Virus record (IMG/VR): IMGVR_UViG_3300044800_000163
Span: 1-39,121 of that record
Reading direction: 5' to 3' (one strand)
From: a virus
DNA length: 39,121 bases
Part shown: positions 7,783-16,034 of the stretch, in pieces
How the letters are laid out: every line of letters starts with the position of its first letter
Numbering within the stretch: position 1 is the stretch's first letter
Notes under the pieces: model-generated
The model's input: the letters and a program-made list of their open reading frames with translations, nothing else
Database searches by the model: none
Told to the model about the DNA's origin: nothing
Translations under genes and position numbers: made by a program

Positions 7783-7989
7783 TTATTCGGCTGGTTCGGC
7801 GACAAGAGCCGCCGAAGGTTTAACTGGTTCATAATTGCCGTTCAGGATGGCCGCTTGCAGCACATCCAGCACGCCAAGTTCCTTGGCCTGAATTGCAGTC
7901 ACTTCGTGCGGCAGGCCGGGAATGCCCTGCCCGTTCCCGCAGAAACGGTAAACGGTGGTCTGGTCGATGATTGGTTGTTTTTTAGCCAT
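7783..7989 (-). CDS. Small conserved-type tail-region protein, unknown
   Basis: The 68-residue product has no membrane segment and one cysteine (in YRFCGNG). I do not recognise a family. AAAGGA lies at good distance before the start at 7989, so it is likely translated. It sits between the tail terminator-like gene and the major tail gene. Its last codons (AALVAEPAE) overlap a piece resembling the second repeat family, so its C-terminus may have been supplied by a repeat. Confidence 0.55.
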   Translation of the reverse strand: MAKKQPIIDQTTVYRFCGNGQGIPGLPHEVTAIQAKELGVLDVLQAAILNGNYEPVKPSAALVAEPAE

Positions 7990-8007
7990 GTTTTTTCCTT
8001 TTCTTTT

Positions 8008-8062
8008 CCCCCCTCCCCAAATGAAAAACATCATTTGGAGAGGGGTAGGGGGTGGGGTGGGG
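8008..8062. repeat. C/G-rich palindromic element, copy 3
   Basis: The core CTCCCCAAATGA-aaaaca-TCATTTGGAGAGGGG is a variant with a different central sequence from copies 1 and 2. Compensating changes keep the arms paired, which points to selection for the hairpin or to an independent insertion. It lies directly ahead of the ribosome site of the 68-residue gene. Confidence 0.85.
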
Positions 8063-8545
8063 CTATATTTGCCCTGATAGGTTCTGCTTGACTTCCCAGC
8101 GGATGAGAATGCCGTGATGCGGCGCTTCGTCCCCGTAGCGCAGGATGCTCAGCGCCAGGTTGTCGGCCTCGTCCAGGATGAAATGTTCCACCAGCCCGCC
8201 CAGGGTCAGGTTGGCCTTGGCGGCAGCCAGGATGCGCCCGTAGAACGGGACAATGAAAGCCAGGTTGGTTTTCTTGACGTCCGGCGTCAGGTGCAGTTCG
8301 GTCTCGCCCTTCCAGATCAGGATGGTCGGGATCGACGAGCCGGCCGCGCCGTAGCTGGGCACCACCGTCAGCGGCCAGGATAGGGCGATCGGGCCTTTGT
8401 CAGCCAGGTCGGTCAGCGCCTCCGGGAATTCATTTTTTACGGTGCACTTGGGGGTACGCACCACCTGCCCGCGCCCGTATTCGAAGCCCCAGACGGCGTT
8501 CAGCGCATCCAGCCAGAGTTCCACGGTGCGGGTGTCGATGGTCAT
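8063..8545 (-). CDS. Tail terminator/completion-like protein
   Basis: The 160-residue protein follows the gp10-like neck gene (4-base overlap at 8542-8545) and precedes the tail tube genes. Tail terminator or head-tail joining proteins of this length occupy that position in HK97-like phages. It has mixed beta and helical segments and no recognisable motif, so the function rests on context. Confidence 0.5.
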   Translation of the reverse strand: MTIDTRTVELWLDALNAVWGFEYGRGQVVRTPKCTVKNEFPEALTDLADKGPIALSWPLTVVPSYGAAGSSIPTILIWKGETELHLTPDVKKTNLAFIVPFYGRILAAAKANLTLGGLVEHFILDEADNLALSILRYGDEAPHHGILIRWEVKQNLSGQI

Positions 8546-9051
8546 GAGTGCGCCAGCTCCTGGACGACCTGCTCGGCTGCCGCGCTGAACAGGCTGTCAA
8601 TGCCCGGCTTGGCGGCTTCCAACCCGGCTTCCATGAAGTGCCTTCCGGTGAACCCGGGATCCTGCACGCTGCCGATGGATGTGAACCGAGTCCCGGATGA
8701 AAAGTGCAGCAACCCGTCCTCCGTGCGCCTGGCTGCCACGGTATGGGCCACGGCGCCCTCGTTCAGGGGCGCAGCATACGGCGCCGAGGGCATCCCGTAG
8801 CGCTTCCCGAAGCCAATATCCGCATGGGTGCCCAGCGCCGCCGTCCCGCTGTGGATCACCTTGGAGCCCAGGGCACTCTCCAGCCGCCCGGTGTGGTGGG
8901 GCAGGTTCGGGCGGATCTTCTCTTTGACCAGCTCGGCGGCTTCCTGCAGGGCCGGATAAAAATGCTTGTCGAAGATCTCCGGGTAGAATTTCAGGAGTTC
9001 GATCTCGTTCTGCAGGGCTTCGCTGCCGAGGATTTCGTATTTGATGGCCAT
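8542..9051 (-). CDS. HK97 gp10-like neck/tail component
   Basis: The 169-residue protein shows the pattern of the HK97 gp10 family: an N-terminal helix, the segment 'AAELVKEKIRPNLPHHTGRLESAL' region at about residues 37-60 where the family's 'P-x-x-T-G-x-L' motif falls, and a later 'G-x-PSAPYAAPLNEG' loop (about 85-100). Such proteins join head and tail. Its stop overlaps the next gene by four bases, indicating coupled translation. Confidence 0.7.
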   Translation of the reverse strand: MAIKYEILGSEALQNEIELLKFYPEIFDKHFYPALQEAAELVKEKIRPNLPHHTGRLESALGSKVIHSGTAALGTHADIGFGKRYGMPSAPYAAPLNEGAVAHTVAARRTEDGLLHFSSGTRFTSIGSVQDPGFTGRHFMEAGLEAAKPGIDSLFSAAAEQVVQELAHS

Positions 9052-9059
9052 CCATGCAC

Positions 9060-10136
9060 CTATTTGATCCTGTAGTGGTCCCGGATGCGTTCCAGGTCGT
9101 AGCGCGGAAAGGCGTCGTTATAGTAGACCGTCCCGAGATCGGCGTTGCCGGATTTTCCTGCATAGCCGGTTTCGGCCTTATGGAGCATCAGGGTGGCGAT
9201 CTCTTTGCACAGGAACAGCACATCCGCCGGCACCAGGTAGCGGCTGATCGCTGCGCCGCTTCCATGAGCTGCAACAGTCGTGCCATTTACCGCCCGGGCC
9301 ACCACAAACTTGCGGTACACGTCCACGGCGGCAGCGCTGGTATGGGCCGCCCCCAGGGTCTTGTTCCAGTGCCGCTGCACGTAGAGTGTGTTGGCGCTGA
9401 TGTCCAGGATGCGCATCTGCTCCACCCCGATGCGGATGATCTCGCCGATGGTTGCTGCTGCTCCGCTGGTCAGGATGATGGTCTCCTGGACGGCGTCGAT
9501 CGTGCCGTTCAGGGTGGTGATGCCGGTCACCGGCGTGTCGTAGCCGCTGATCAGTTCCTGCTCGCTGCCGATCGACAGCACCGCGCCGGGGCTGAGCTTC
9601 GAGCCGTCGTTGACCTGCAGGCTGACCGCGCTGTCGGTCTGCTGGGCAGCCAGTTCGGCGCCGGTATCGGCGGTCTCTTCATACAGTCCCCACCGGCCGG
9701 TAACCGCCACGCTGGCTTTTTCGTCGAAAAAGACGCTGAGCTCGGTGGCTTCCGGGTCCACTTCGATCGAGGAGTAGGGGCCGTTCGGCCAGTGACGGTT
9801 ATCCGGCTGCAGAATATAATCCGTGTCGGCGATCGTGTCATCATCGTTGACCAGGCTGATCAGGGCCAGCATGGGTGGGATGAGCAGGTTGTCGCGTCCT
9901 TTGCCGTTGAACAGGCAGGTTTCCGTGATCGGGATGAACCCGCCGATCTCCTGCAGGATGGTCTGGCTGGCAGCCTGGATCTGCTGGTAAAGCAGTTCCA
10001 CACCGCCGGCCGGAGGCTCCGGGTCGTTGAGCAGGTCGTTGACCGTGCAGTAGATCTGCCCAAACTGGCCGGCCGTGGCCGCCGGTGTGGGGGTGGGGGT
10101 GATCGGTGTGATCGCAGCACCGAATGGATTTGTCAT
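9060..10136 (-). CDS. Head-tail connector-like protein with internal domain
   Basis: The 358-residue product has a threonine/proline-rich start, an N-terminal part (about residues 25-150) and a C-terminal end (about 300-358, with a basic helix ERIRDHYRIK) that look like a connector protein, and a middle (about 160-290) of repeated beta-strands that may be an inserted surface domain. Its position between the portal-capsid block and gp10 supports a head-completion role. It overlaps the gene before it by four bases. The exact family is not certain. Confidence 0.5.
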   Translation of the reverse strand: MTNPFGAAITPITPTPTPAATAGQFGQIYCTVNDLLNDPEPPAGGVELLYQQIQAASQTILQEIGGFIPITETCLFNGKGRDNLLIPPMLALISLVNDDDTIADTDYILQPDNRHWPNGPYSSIEVDPEATELSVFFDEKASVAVTGRWGLYEETADTGAELAAQQTDSAVSLQVNDGSKLSPGAVLSIGSEQELISGYDTPVTGITTLNGTIDAVQETIILTSGAAATIGEIIRIGVEQMRILDISANTLYVQRHWNKTLGAAHTSAAAVDVYRKFVVARAVNGTTVAAHGSGAAISRYLVPADVLFLCKEIATLMLHKAETGYAGKSGNADLGTVYYNDAFPRYDLERIRDHYRIK

Positions 10137-11317
10137 GCAGCCACCTCCGAATCGTAGAAGTCCTCATATCCCGCCCGGATGACTTTGATGTAATACCTTT
10201 TGGCTTTTAGGTTGCTGAAGGTGACAAGACCAAGAGCGTCACTGATTTGTTTTTGTATTATTCCGGTATAGGCATCGGTTGGATAGAGTTCAGCCGTTGC
10301 ACCCAAAACCGGCAATCCTGTCACACTATCCGTTACTGGATAATCGGTGATTGTACATAATCCACCATCCCCACCTGCGCTCTCTCCAAGTGCTTCAAGT
10401 GAATCTTTGGTTCGGTCATACCCTGACGCCCCCACTTTGTTCTTCAAGGCGTCCACCAAGTCCATAGCTGCACCAGCCGCGAGATTGTTTGGTACTGCCC
10501 CTGCTTCTTTGATGGTATCTGCCTGTACCAAATTGGCAGAGGTCAGGGCCACTGGCGTTCCTGCTGCATCATCAGTTTTCCATCGCATCAGAATTGACGA
10601 AACAAAACCACTTGCATTTACCAGCATCAAATGCAGTTTCGCTCCGAACGAGTCGGCAACAATGCCAACGTTGGCCTCTAATACATTCCAAATCATCAGC
10701 GGCAAAGCCGTCAGTCCTGCTCCGGTAGCATCGGTCAAATCTACTGTCTGTGCCAGTTTTAATGCACCAGCCGCCACAGTGGGAAGACCGGCTGCCAATC
10801 CCGGTACTACATCCGGCAGGCTGTTGATTGTTCCGGTCGGAGAGGCTTTGTCGAAGAACTTGGTAAATGCTGCGACGATATTTGCCGCCGTACCAGTGAT
10901 TGCAGAACCAAGAATTGCACCCAAATCCACACGCCCACTCGTGTCTATATTTATCCATTCCTCGTTCACGTCCACAATAATGTCCGCCGTGGTGTCATTA
11001 TCGGTTGCGAGACCAAGCAACCAGACCTCCAACAAATCCGTAGCGTTCAGGGTGACGGGGATACTGCCAAAATAGATTGACGTGATGCCTGCTGTAACCG
11101 TTTTGGTCGTTTTGATACTCTCATAATATGATCCGGCATTGGCGCGCCGGACGCGGATGTAGGCGGTGTAATCCCCACCGCCTTTTATCTGGTCGGCAAA
11201 TAGATTGATGAACAGGTAACGGACACGGGTTGTGTTAACCTGCGTATGCACCAATGTCGCCGTAGTGAGGTTGGTATTGGTAGTTGTGGTCGTTCCGAAT
11301 TGAGTTAAAAGTGCCAT
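10133..11317 (-). CDS. Structural protein with C-terminal Ig/regulatory-like domain
   Basis: The 394-residue protein starts with a threonine-rich segment, has beta-strand-rich N-terminal and alanine-rich helical middle parts, and ends (about residues 315-394) in a domain like a carboxypeptidase-regulatory or Ig-like beta-sandwich, with 'DSVTGLPVLGATAELYPTD' and 'KRYYIKVIRAGYEDF' as its marks. Such domains decorate phage particles and bind cell-surface sugars weakly. AGGTGA precedes the start at 11317. It lies within the head-protein block. Confidence 0.55.
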   Translation of the reverse strand: MALLTQFGTTTTTNTNLTTATLVHTQVNTTRVRYLFINLFADQIKGGGDYTAYIRVRRANAGSYYESIKTTKTVTAGITSIYFGSIPVTLNATDLLEVWLLGLATDNDTTADIIVDVNEEWINIDTSGRVDLGAILGSAITGTAANIVAAFTKFFDKASPTGTINSLPDVVPGLAAGLPTVAAGALKLAQTVDLTDATGAGLTALPLMIWNVLEANVGIVADSFGAKLHLMLVNASGFVSSILMRWKTDDAAGTPVALTSANLVQADTIKEAGAVPNNLAAGAAMDLVDALKNKVGASGYDRTKDSLEALGESAGGDGGLCTITDYPVTDSVTGLPVLGATAELYPTDAYTGIIQKQISDALGLVTFSNLKAKRYYIKVIRAGYEDFYDSEVAA

Positions 11318-11325
11318 AATTTCAC

Positions 11326-12051
11326 CTATCCGAACGGGCCGCCGAATGGGCCGTAAAATACGGGATTGATAATTCCGCCGCCCAGCGTATAATTCACCAC
11401 CAACTTCGGGCATTTGGTTATATCTGTGACTGAGTAATCACTGGAATGCCAACTGAAACTTTTTTCAGTAGATGTCCATAAAATTAGTCCGTTATTGGCA
11501 GATAACATCGTATTAAATTCAGTTAGATTTAATATAGCAGCATATTCAGTTTCCACTACATCATTAGCGAGATAGGTGAATGAACCCATTGCCGTGGAGC
11601 TAAAATCAATCCCACTTTGCGAACAACCAGCATCAGTTCCGCCATCCCCTGCTGCATCACCCGCCCACTTGGTAGTAATACCACCTGCGCCGTTCGCAGC
11701 GCGCGCGTTCCAACACGATTCTCCTGCCAATGCCTGTACACCGTTTTTACTGCCTTCCACCCACCCTGCATTTGCCGCCAAAATCCGCGACCAGTAATGG
11801 ACTCCGTTATAAGCAACTTGTGTGGCATTATAAATATATATTGTTGCTTCTACGACAATATATCCGGCGGGAAACGACAAATTTGTAATTGGAAATTTTA
11901 CTAGCACATTTCGCTGCGTATTGCCATCTATCTTACGAGTTGTGAGGGCAGTAGCAATACCATAGTTAAATTTGGGGTAGTCCCCAGCATCATTTCGCAC
12001 GACATTATCAATTCCGTTCGCCGCGTTCGGTTGTAATATTAAAGTAGGCAT
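11326..12051 (-). CDS. DNRLRE-domain-like structural protein
   Basis: The 241-residue protein matches the layout of a DNRLRE domain: an early Asp/Asn-rich strand (GIDNVVRNDAGD), 'RNVLVKFPI' for the family's 'R-x-L-l-x-F' strand, then 'IVVEATIYIYNAT' and later WNARAANG and 'ITKCPKLVVNY'. DNRLRE modules are secreted or particle-surface beta-sandwiches. It ends in a low-complexity PFGGPFG tail. The gene is richer in A and T than the capsid genes nearby. Confidence 0.6.
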   Translation of the reverse strand: MPTLILQPNAANGIDNVVRNDAGDYPKFNYGIATALTTRKIDGNTQRNVLVKFPITNLSFPAGYIVVEATIYIYNATQVAYNGVHYWSRILAANAGWVEGSKNGVQALAGESCWNARAANGAGGITTKWAGDAAGDGGTDAGCSQSGIDFSSTAMGSFTYLANDVVETEYAAILNLTEFNTMLSANNGLILWTSTEKSFSWHSSDYSVTDITKCPKLVVNYTLGGGIINPVFYGPFGGPFG

Positions 12052-12135
12052 GGTTCACCTGTCTGGCAAAACCCGCCACCGCCTAAATCTTCATGGACAG
12101 AACAACGAGAGAGAAGCATCTAAATCCTTTTTTTT

Positions 12136-12226
12136 CTCCCCTCTCCAAATGCTGTTCTTGCATTTGGAGACATTGTCCCGGTGATCTGCCGGGAGGGGTT
12201 GGGGAGGGGTGGGGTGGGGTGGGGCC
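12136..12226. repeat. C/G-rich palindromic element, copy 4 (interrupted)
   Basis: The core CTCCAAATG-ctgttctt-GCATTTGGAG is followed by a 22-base piece containing its own short inverted repeat (CCCGGtgatctgCCGGG) before the G-rich tail resumes. It lies in the long leader of the DNRLRE gene. Confidence 0.88.
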
Positions 12227-12250
12227 AGAAAAAGAACCAGGATCCGGTCG

Positions 12251-12526
12251 TCATCCCTTTTTGGATGGGCGTGCGCTGGCAATCTGCCTGCGCACTAGCT
12301 TCTTAACCATTTTTTCAGCGACCGGCTCGACCACGGCGGTCTCTACGACCACGGCAGCCTCCGGCACCGGTGCGGCCGGCCTGGCTTTCTCGGTCAGGCG
12401 GGCAAAGCCGCCGTCCACGAAGGCCTGCGCCATTTCTTTCGGGATCTCCGTCCCGACTTCCAGAATCTGTCCTGGCTGATATGAGCCTTGCGGCCCGGCG
12501 GCGATGGTTAACATGGTGATTTTCAT
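12251..12526 (-). CDS. Small head-region protein, unknown
   Basis: The 91-residue protein opens MKITMLTIAAGPQGSYQPG and ends in an alanine/proline/valine-rich then basic tail. Small proteins with this 'G-x-y-x-P-G' start are common between capsid and connector genes of siphophages; their function is unclear. The ribosome site AAGGAG just before the start at 12526 is part of the second repeat family. Confidence 0.6.
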   Translation of the reverse strand: MKITMLTIAAGPQGSYQPGQILEVGTEIPKEMAQAFVDGGFARLTEKARPAAPVPEAAVVVETAVVEPVAEKMVKKLVRRQIASARPSKKG

Positions 12527-12532
12527 TTTTTT

Positions 12533-12606
12533 CTCCTTAAGCCGAGGCGGCGTCAAGCCGTCATCGGCTACTTCGGCGACATAGGTCGCCGAAGCGGTTA
12601 GGTCAG
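12533..12606. repeat. Double-hairpin element (family 2), copy a
   Basis: Read on the minus strand, this element forms two stems: one with arms CTTCGGCGAC / GTCGCCGAAG and one around GACGGCTTGACGCCGCC, and ends in TTAAGGAG, the ribosome site of the gene at 12251-12526. Three other copies lie at 14060, 14587 and 16674. In this copy one stem has a mismatch (GCCGTC against GGCGGC). Confidence 0.85.
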
Positions 12607-12620
12607 GGGGTGGGGTTTTT

Positions 12621-13007
12621 TTATTCCACCGTCACATGGAACGTCCCGGTACGCGGAGTGGTGCCTGCCGTTCCGGATGTCACCGCTATCTGGACCCGGT
12701 CGGCAGCAGCCACGATCTTGTCATTGACTGCAGTTCCGCTTCCAGCATACAAGGCCGCCACGCCGGCGGTGGTGTGGGTGGCCTGGCGCGGTGCCACTGT
12801 AGCCGAGGCATTGATATCGTTCTGCGTCCAGACTGTCTCGCCGGTGGCCTCGAGCGTGATCGCAAAATCCACGCCGTTCTCATATCCGTTGTCTCCATCC
12901 TTGACATATCGGATCTGGCTGATCCGCCCGGAAAATACCGGAGTAAATCCCGTTCCAACACCGCTGGAATTGGTGGGTATTACAACCGTAAAGCGTTTGA
13001 TGGCCAT
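12621..13007 (-). CDS. Small structural protein of the head region
   Basis: The 128-residue product is beta-rich with alternating threonine, alanine and valine and contains no enzyme motif. It opens MAIKRFTVVIP. Position between the beta-helix protein and the connector genes suggests a particle decoration or head-completion part. AAAGGTGA precedes the start. I do not recognise a family. Confidence 0.55.
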   Translation of the reverse strand: MAIKRFTVVIPTNSSGVGTGFTPVFSGRISQIRYVKDGDNGYENGVDFAITLEATGETVWTQNDINASATVAPRQATHTTAGVAALYAGSGTAVNDKIVAAADRVQIAVTSGTAGTTPRTGTFHVTVE

Positions 13008-13031
13008 AGGTCACCTTTTTCTTTCTTTATT

Positions 13032-13090
13032 CCCCTCTCCAAATGCTGTTCTCGCATTTGGGGAGGGGTTGGGGGTGGGGCGGGGAAGGG
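13032..13090. repeat. C/G-rich palindromic element, copy 5
   Basis: The core CTCCAAATGC-tgttctc-GCATTTGGGG with a G-rich tail lies just ahead of the ribosome site of the 128-residue gene. The loop and arms are the same as in copy 8 (19697), which indicates recent spread. Confidence 0.9.
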
Positions 13091-13106
13091 GTCAGAGGAT
13101 AGGGGT

Positions 13107-14051
13107 CTAGCTCTCTGCCAACGCTGCCATCAGACCGCCATGGAAATAGGTCTGGGTGAAGATGTAGGTCAGGGTGTCGGCCACGGCCGAGACTCCAGCA
13201 AACTGGTTCTTGCCGAGCAGCAGGATTTGGTGATAGGCTGCCGTGGAGTTGTCATCAATGGCCTGGGTGAGGTTTGCGCCTCCGCCTCTGGCATTGGCGA
13301 ACAGGCAGTCCTCGAATTGCACCATCCAGGGAACAGTTGCAATGTCTGCATCCACCAGCACATGGACGTGAGCCGCCTGGGCGCCCCAGGACAGGAATTC
13401 GCTCTTGACGAATTTATCCCGGCAAACGGAAGCTCCCGCTCCCTTGTTCAGCCATAGGCCATAGCTTGCAGCCGAGCGTGGGTTCGTGTATTGCCCGATT
13501 GTATTGCGAAGGAACACATTCTCGGCCCCGGCCTCCTTCAACGAATAGGAACCAGCATCGTAAGCGGTCGGTGCCATCCAGAACACATTCTCGAAGAAGT
13601 TCCGCATTCCGGTGCATACTCCCACACCGCTGGCGACTCCGGCGACTTTTTCGTTGTTGAACTGCATATTCTTGATGATGCAGCCCTCCCCGGAGAACGT
13701 TATGACGTGCTCGAGGGCCGTGGTTGCCAGTGCAACCACCCGGGAGCGCTGGCCGAGGCCGTAGACCGGGGATCCGAGCCCCACCAGGTGGGTGTAGGCC
13801 TTGTCCCAGGCAATGATCGCCGAGGGGTTGGTCGCCGTGGCGCCTGAGAGAGCCAGCACCGCATCGTGTTGATTGGCCACGCACATATCCTCGGCCAATT
13901 CGAGCGTCTTCAGGGGACTGTCCAGGTTCGTGCCCGAATTGCTGTCGCTGCCGTTCACGGTGTCGTACAGGTACGTTTTGCTCTTCGGTCCCATCGGCAG
14001 GTCCAGCACGTTCAGGTACTTCCTGAGATCGTAGGAATTTGCTTGTTTCAT
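13107..14051 (-). CDS. Right-handed beta-helix particle protein
   Basis: The 314-residue protein shows the regular short-strand pattern of a parallel beta-helix (for example HVITFSGEGCIIKNMQF, then NFFENVFW, ENVFLRNTIG, VQFEDCLFAN). The start, with 'YDTVNGSDSNSGTNLDSPLKTL', is the usual N-terminal cap of pectate-lyase-fold surface proteins. It has no visible catalytic set. It lies straight after the capsid genes and not in the tail module, so a capsid-surface or fibre role is more likely than a tailspike. Its ribosome site is part of repeat family 2. Confidence 0.65.
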   Translation of the reverse strand: MKQANSYDLRKYLNVLDLPMGPKSKTYLYDTVNGSDSNSGTNLDSPLKTLELAEDMCVANQHDAVLALSGATATNPSAIIAWDKAYTHLVGLGSPVYGLGQRSRVVALATTALEHVITFSGEGCIIKNMQFNNEKVAGVASGVGVCTGMRNFFENVFWMAPTAYDAGSYSLKEAGAENVFLRNTIGQYTNPRSAASYGLWLNKGAGASVCRDKFVKSEFLSWGAQAAHVHVLVDADIATVPWMVQFEDCLFANARGGGANLTQAIDDNSTAAYHQILLLGKNQFAGVSAVADTLTYIFTQTYFHGGLMAALAES

Positions 14052-14059
14052 GTTTTTTT

Positions 14060-14154
14060 CTCCTTAAGCCGAGGCGGCATCAAGCCGCCATAAGCGAAGC
14101 GACCCTGTGGGTCGGCTACTTCGGCGACAGGGGTCGCCGAAGCGGTTAAGTCAG
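14060..14154. repeat. Double-hairpin element (family 2), copy b
   Basis: This is the longest copy. On the minus strand it carries the stems CTTCGGCGAC / GTCGCCGAAG (with a mismatch), a small extra stem GACCC-aca-GGGTC, and GGCGGCTTGATGCCGCC, and it ends in TTAAGGAG that serves as ribosome site of the beta-helix gene. Confidence 0.85.
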
Positions 14155-14163
14155 AAAGTAGGG

Positions 14164-14577
14164 TTATGTCTGCGGCGCGTTGCGGGGGTGGCCCTGGATC
14201 CAGGTGGCCGACAGGAAAATGTTGCCCGAGTCGTTGCCAGTTGGCGTGATCGTCGCCCGCAGATAGCGCTTGTGGCCAATGTAGCCGATCTTACGGGTTT
14301 CATTGTCGTTGGCGTACGTGAAGCCGGCCAGGACTTCCGTACCCAGCAGTTCTGCGTCCACCACGGCTGCAGCATCACCAAGAGCGGCTGCATCGCCATC
14401 CTCGATTAGAACGGCGAAGGTGGCATTTACATCCGTCAGCGCGCCCAGTTGAATGAGCAATTCGTTGGCGGCAAAGTTTGCCGTGTCAAGGATCTCGCTC
14501 ACGAAGGGGGTATTGTCGGTCACGGCCGCCACAGGTGCCAGCGCCCGGACAAATTTGAGATTACTGTGTTGGTCCAT
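14164..14577 (-). CDS. Small capsid-adjacent structural protein
   Basis: The 137-residue protein follows the capsid gene. It ends with 'KIGYIGHKRYLRATITPTGND' and 'WIQGHPRNAP', a pattern I associate with small proteins found after the major capsid gene in many siphophages. Function is unknown; a decoration or stabilising role is plausible from place and size. The start at 14577 uses an AAGGAG that belongs to repeat family 2. Confidence 0.6.
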   Translation of the reverse strand: MDQHSNLKFVRALAPVAAVTDNTPFVSEILDTANFAANELLIQLGALTDVNATFAVLIEDGDAAALGDAAAVVDAELLGTEVLAGFTYANDNETRKIGYIGHKRYLRATITPTGNDSGNIFLSATWIQGHPRNAPQT

Positions 14578-14586
14578 ACTTTTTTT

Positions 14587-14658
14587 CTCCTTGAGCCGAG
14601 GCGGCAACAAGCCGCCATCGGCCAGTTCGGCGATGCGAATCGCCGAATGAACAATTAG
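14587..14658. repeat. Double-hairpin element (family 2), copy c
   Basis: On the minus strand the stems are CGGCGATtcgcatCGCCG and GGCGGCTTGTTGCCGCC, followed by CAAGGAG, the ribosome site of the 137-residue gene. It lies between that gene and the capsid gene. Confidence 0.85.
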
Positions 14659-14662
14659 ATTT

Positions 14663-14704
14663 CTAGGCTAACTTGATGCGCACCTAGGCCAGCTTGACGC
14701 GCAC
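14663..14704 (-). repeat. Imperfect tandem duplication of the capsid gene's 3' end
   Basis: The last 21 bases of the capsid gene (encoding VRVKLA and stop) are followed directly by 21 more that encode VRIKLA and a stop. The two units differ at 3 of 21 positions, and the changes are synonymous or conservative. This looks like the leftover end of an earlier or related capsid allele. Confidence 0.85.
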
Positions 14705-15919
14705 GAACGCCTCTTCGAGCACGGGCATGCCGTCCGATTCTATCCGACCGATGAAACCGGTCTGGTTGGTTCCGGCATACAGCTCCACCAGGCGCTGGAT
14801 CGAGAACTCGAGCGAGTCGACGATGTGGTAATACTTGAAGTCGCCCAGGATGCCCACGTACAGGCCGGTAGTGAAGGTCGAGGGGGCATACTCGCTCATG
14901 CGCACCGGGAAGCCCATCAGGGTGTCGGGTTCGCCGGCGACGATGCTGTCAGTCCACATGTACTGGCCATCGTCATTCTGCAGCTTGGCGATCTGCTTGA
15001 CCGCCGAGCGGTGGAATATCCAGCTGGCATTTTGCCAGTAGCCACCCTTCAGGGTGTACTTGGCCTCCTTCAGCCCATCGGTCTGGATGCTGGAGGTGGT
15101 GTTGCCGGTGGAGACGTCCCGCCCGGTGCTGATGCCGTCAGCGGAAGCGGTAAAGACGCCCAGCGGCTGGTTGGCGCCCGAGCCGGTCAGGCAGGCTTTC
15201 TCGAAGGCGATCCCAAACTTGTAGGCCAGGCGCTGGATTACCAGACGCTCAGCGTCCGGGTTGAGCCGCAGCATCTTGTTGCTGATCTTGATGTATTTGG
15301 CCAGCGGGTGGGGGGTGAATTCGCGCTTACCGAAGGACATGGCGCTGTCTTCGGCTCCGATCAGCAGTTCGCTGGTCCAGGTGGGATCTGACGCATCGGC
15401 AGCCAGGTAGGGCTGGCCCAGGCTCTGGGCGCTGGTGAGCGTCTGAACGTCGGCGAGAGCGCGGATGAAGGTCTGATCGTCGATGCCCTTGATCAGGTCT
15501 TTGACAAACTGCTCGGGGGCGATGGTATACCCGCCGGAGGAATCTGCATCCGCCTGCAGGGCGCGCAGTTCAGGGCTGGCGACGCCATTGGTGCGGGCAC
15601 GCAGGAGCGGGCCTTTGACGCCGAATGCCAGGAATGCCCGCATTTCGGCCTTGGTCTTGGCTTCGTCGGCGCTGGCGATCGAGCGGCCTTCGGGGCGTTC
15701 GGGTTCGCTGACCGGTTCGCCCAGTTCGGCTTCGACGGCTTCGAGTTTCTCGCGCTTGTCGATGTCGCCTTGCAGCTTCTCGACTTCGGTCATGATGGCG
15801 TTGTACTGGGTGTCTTCCTCGGCCAGCATGGCGCGCTTCTCTTTGTCGGCGCGGTCCACCAGCTCACGTGCCTGGCGGATCAGGGTGGCGCGCTTTTGGC
15901 GCAATTCAGTGGATTTCAT
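14684..15919 (-). CDS. Major capsid protein, HK97 fold
   Basis: The 411-residue protein has the standard build: a charged coiled-coil delta region (about residues 1-80), a variable linker that the prohead protease would cut (about 100-120), then the HK97 core. The core is marked by SSGGYTIAPEQF (about 128-140), 'HPLAKYIKISNKMLRLNPDAE' (about 205-225), 'FGIAFEKACLTGSG' and 'ESDGMPVLEEAFVRVKLA' at the end. It forms the icosahedral shell. AAGGAG precedes the start. It follows portal and protease genes in the usual order. Confidence 0.93.
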   Translation of the reverse strand: MKSTELRQKRATLIRQARELVDRADKEKRAMLAEEDTQYNAIMTEVEKLQGDIDKREKLEAVEAELGEPVSEPERPEGRSIASADEAKTKAEMRAFLAFGVKGPLLRARTNGVASPELRALQADADSSGGYTIAPEQFVKDLIKGIDDQTFIRALADVQTLTSAQSLGQPYLAADASDPTWTSELLIGAEDSAMSFGKREFTPHPLAKYIKISNKMLRLNPDAERLVIQRLAYKFGIAFEKACLTGSGANQPLGVFTASADGISTGRDVSTGNTTSSIQTDGLKEAKYTLKGGYWQNASWIFHRSAVKQIAKLQNDDGQYMWTDSIVAGEPDTLMGFPVRMSEYAPSTFTTGLYVGILGDFKYYHIVDSLEFSIQRLVELYAGTNQTGFIGRIESDGMPVLEEAFVRVKLA

Positions 15920-15964
15920 GGTAGGTTCTCCTTGTTATGTGCTCCACTTTCCTTTTCCTCTCTC

Positions 15965-16034
15965 TTCCCCCTCTCCAAATGCTGTTTGCATTTGGGGAGG
16001 GGCTGGGGGTGGGGTGGGGTGGGGCGGGTGGGGT
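15965..16034. repeat. C/G-rich palindromic element, copy 6
   Basis: The core CTCCAAATGC-tgttt-GCATTTGGGG has a shorter loop than other copies, and the G-rich tail reaches the stop of the protease gene. It lies ahead of the capsid gene, about 45 bases before its start codon. Confidence 0.9.

Noticed and set aside
6414-7823. Long plus-strand open frame of 469 codons
   Set aside because: It is opposite the major tail and chaperone genes and runs through repeat copy 2; no ribosome site and no recognisable protein pattern.
13107-14051. Beta-helix protein considered as a tailspike depolymerase
   Set aside because: No catalytic residue set could be pointed out, and the gene sits in the capsid block, not after the tape measure.
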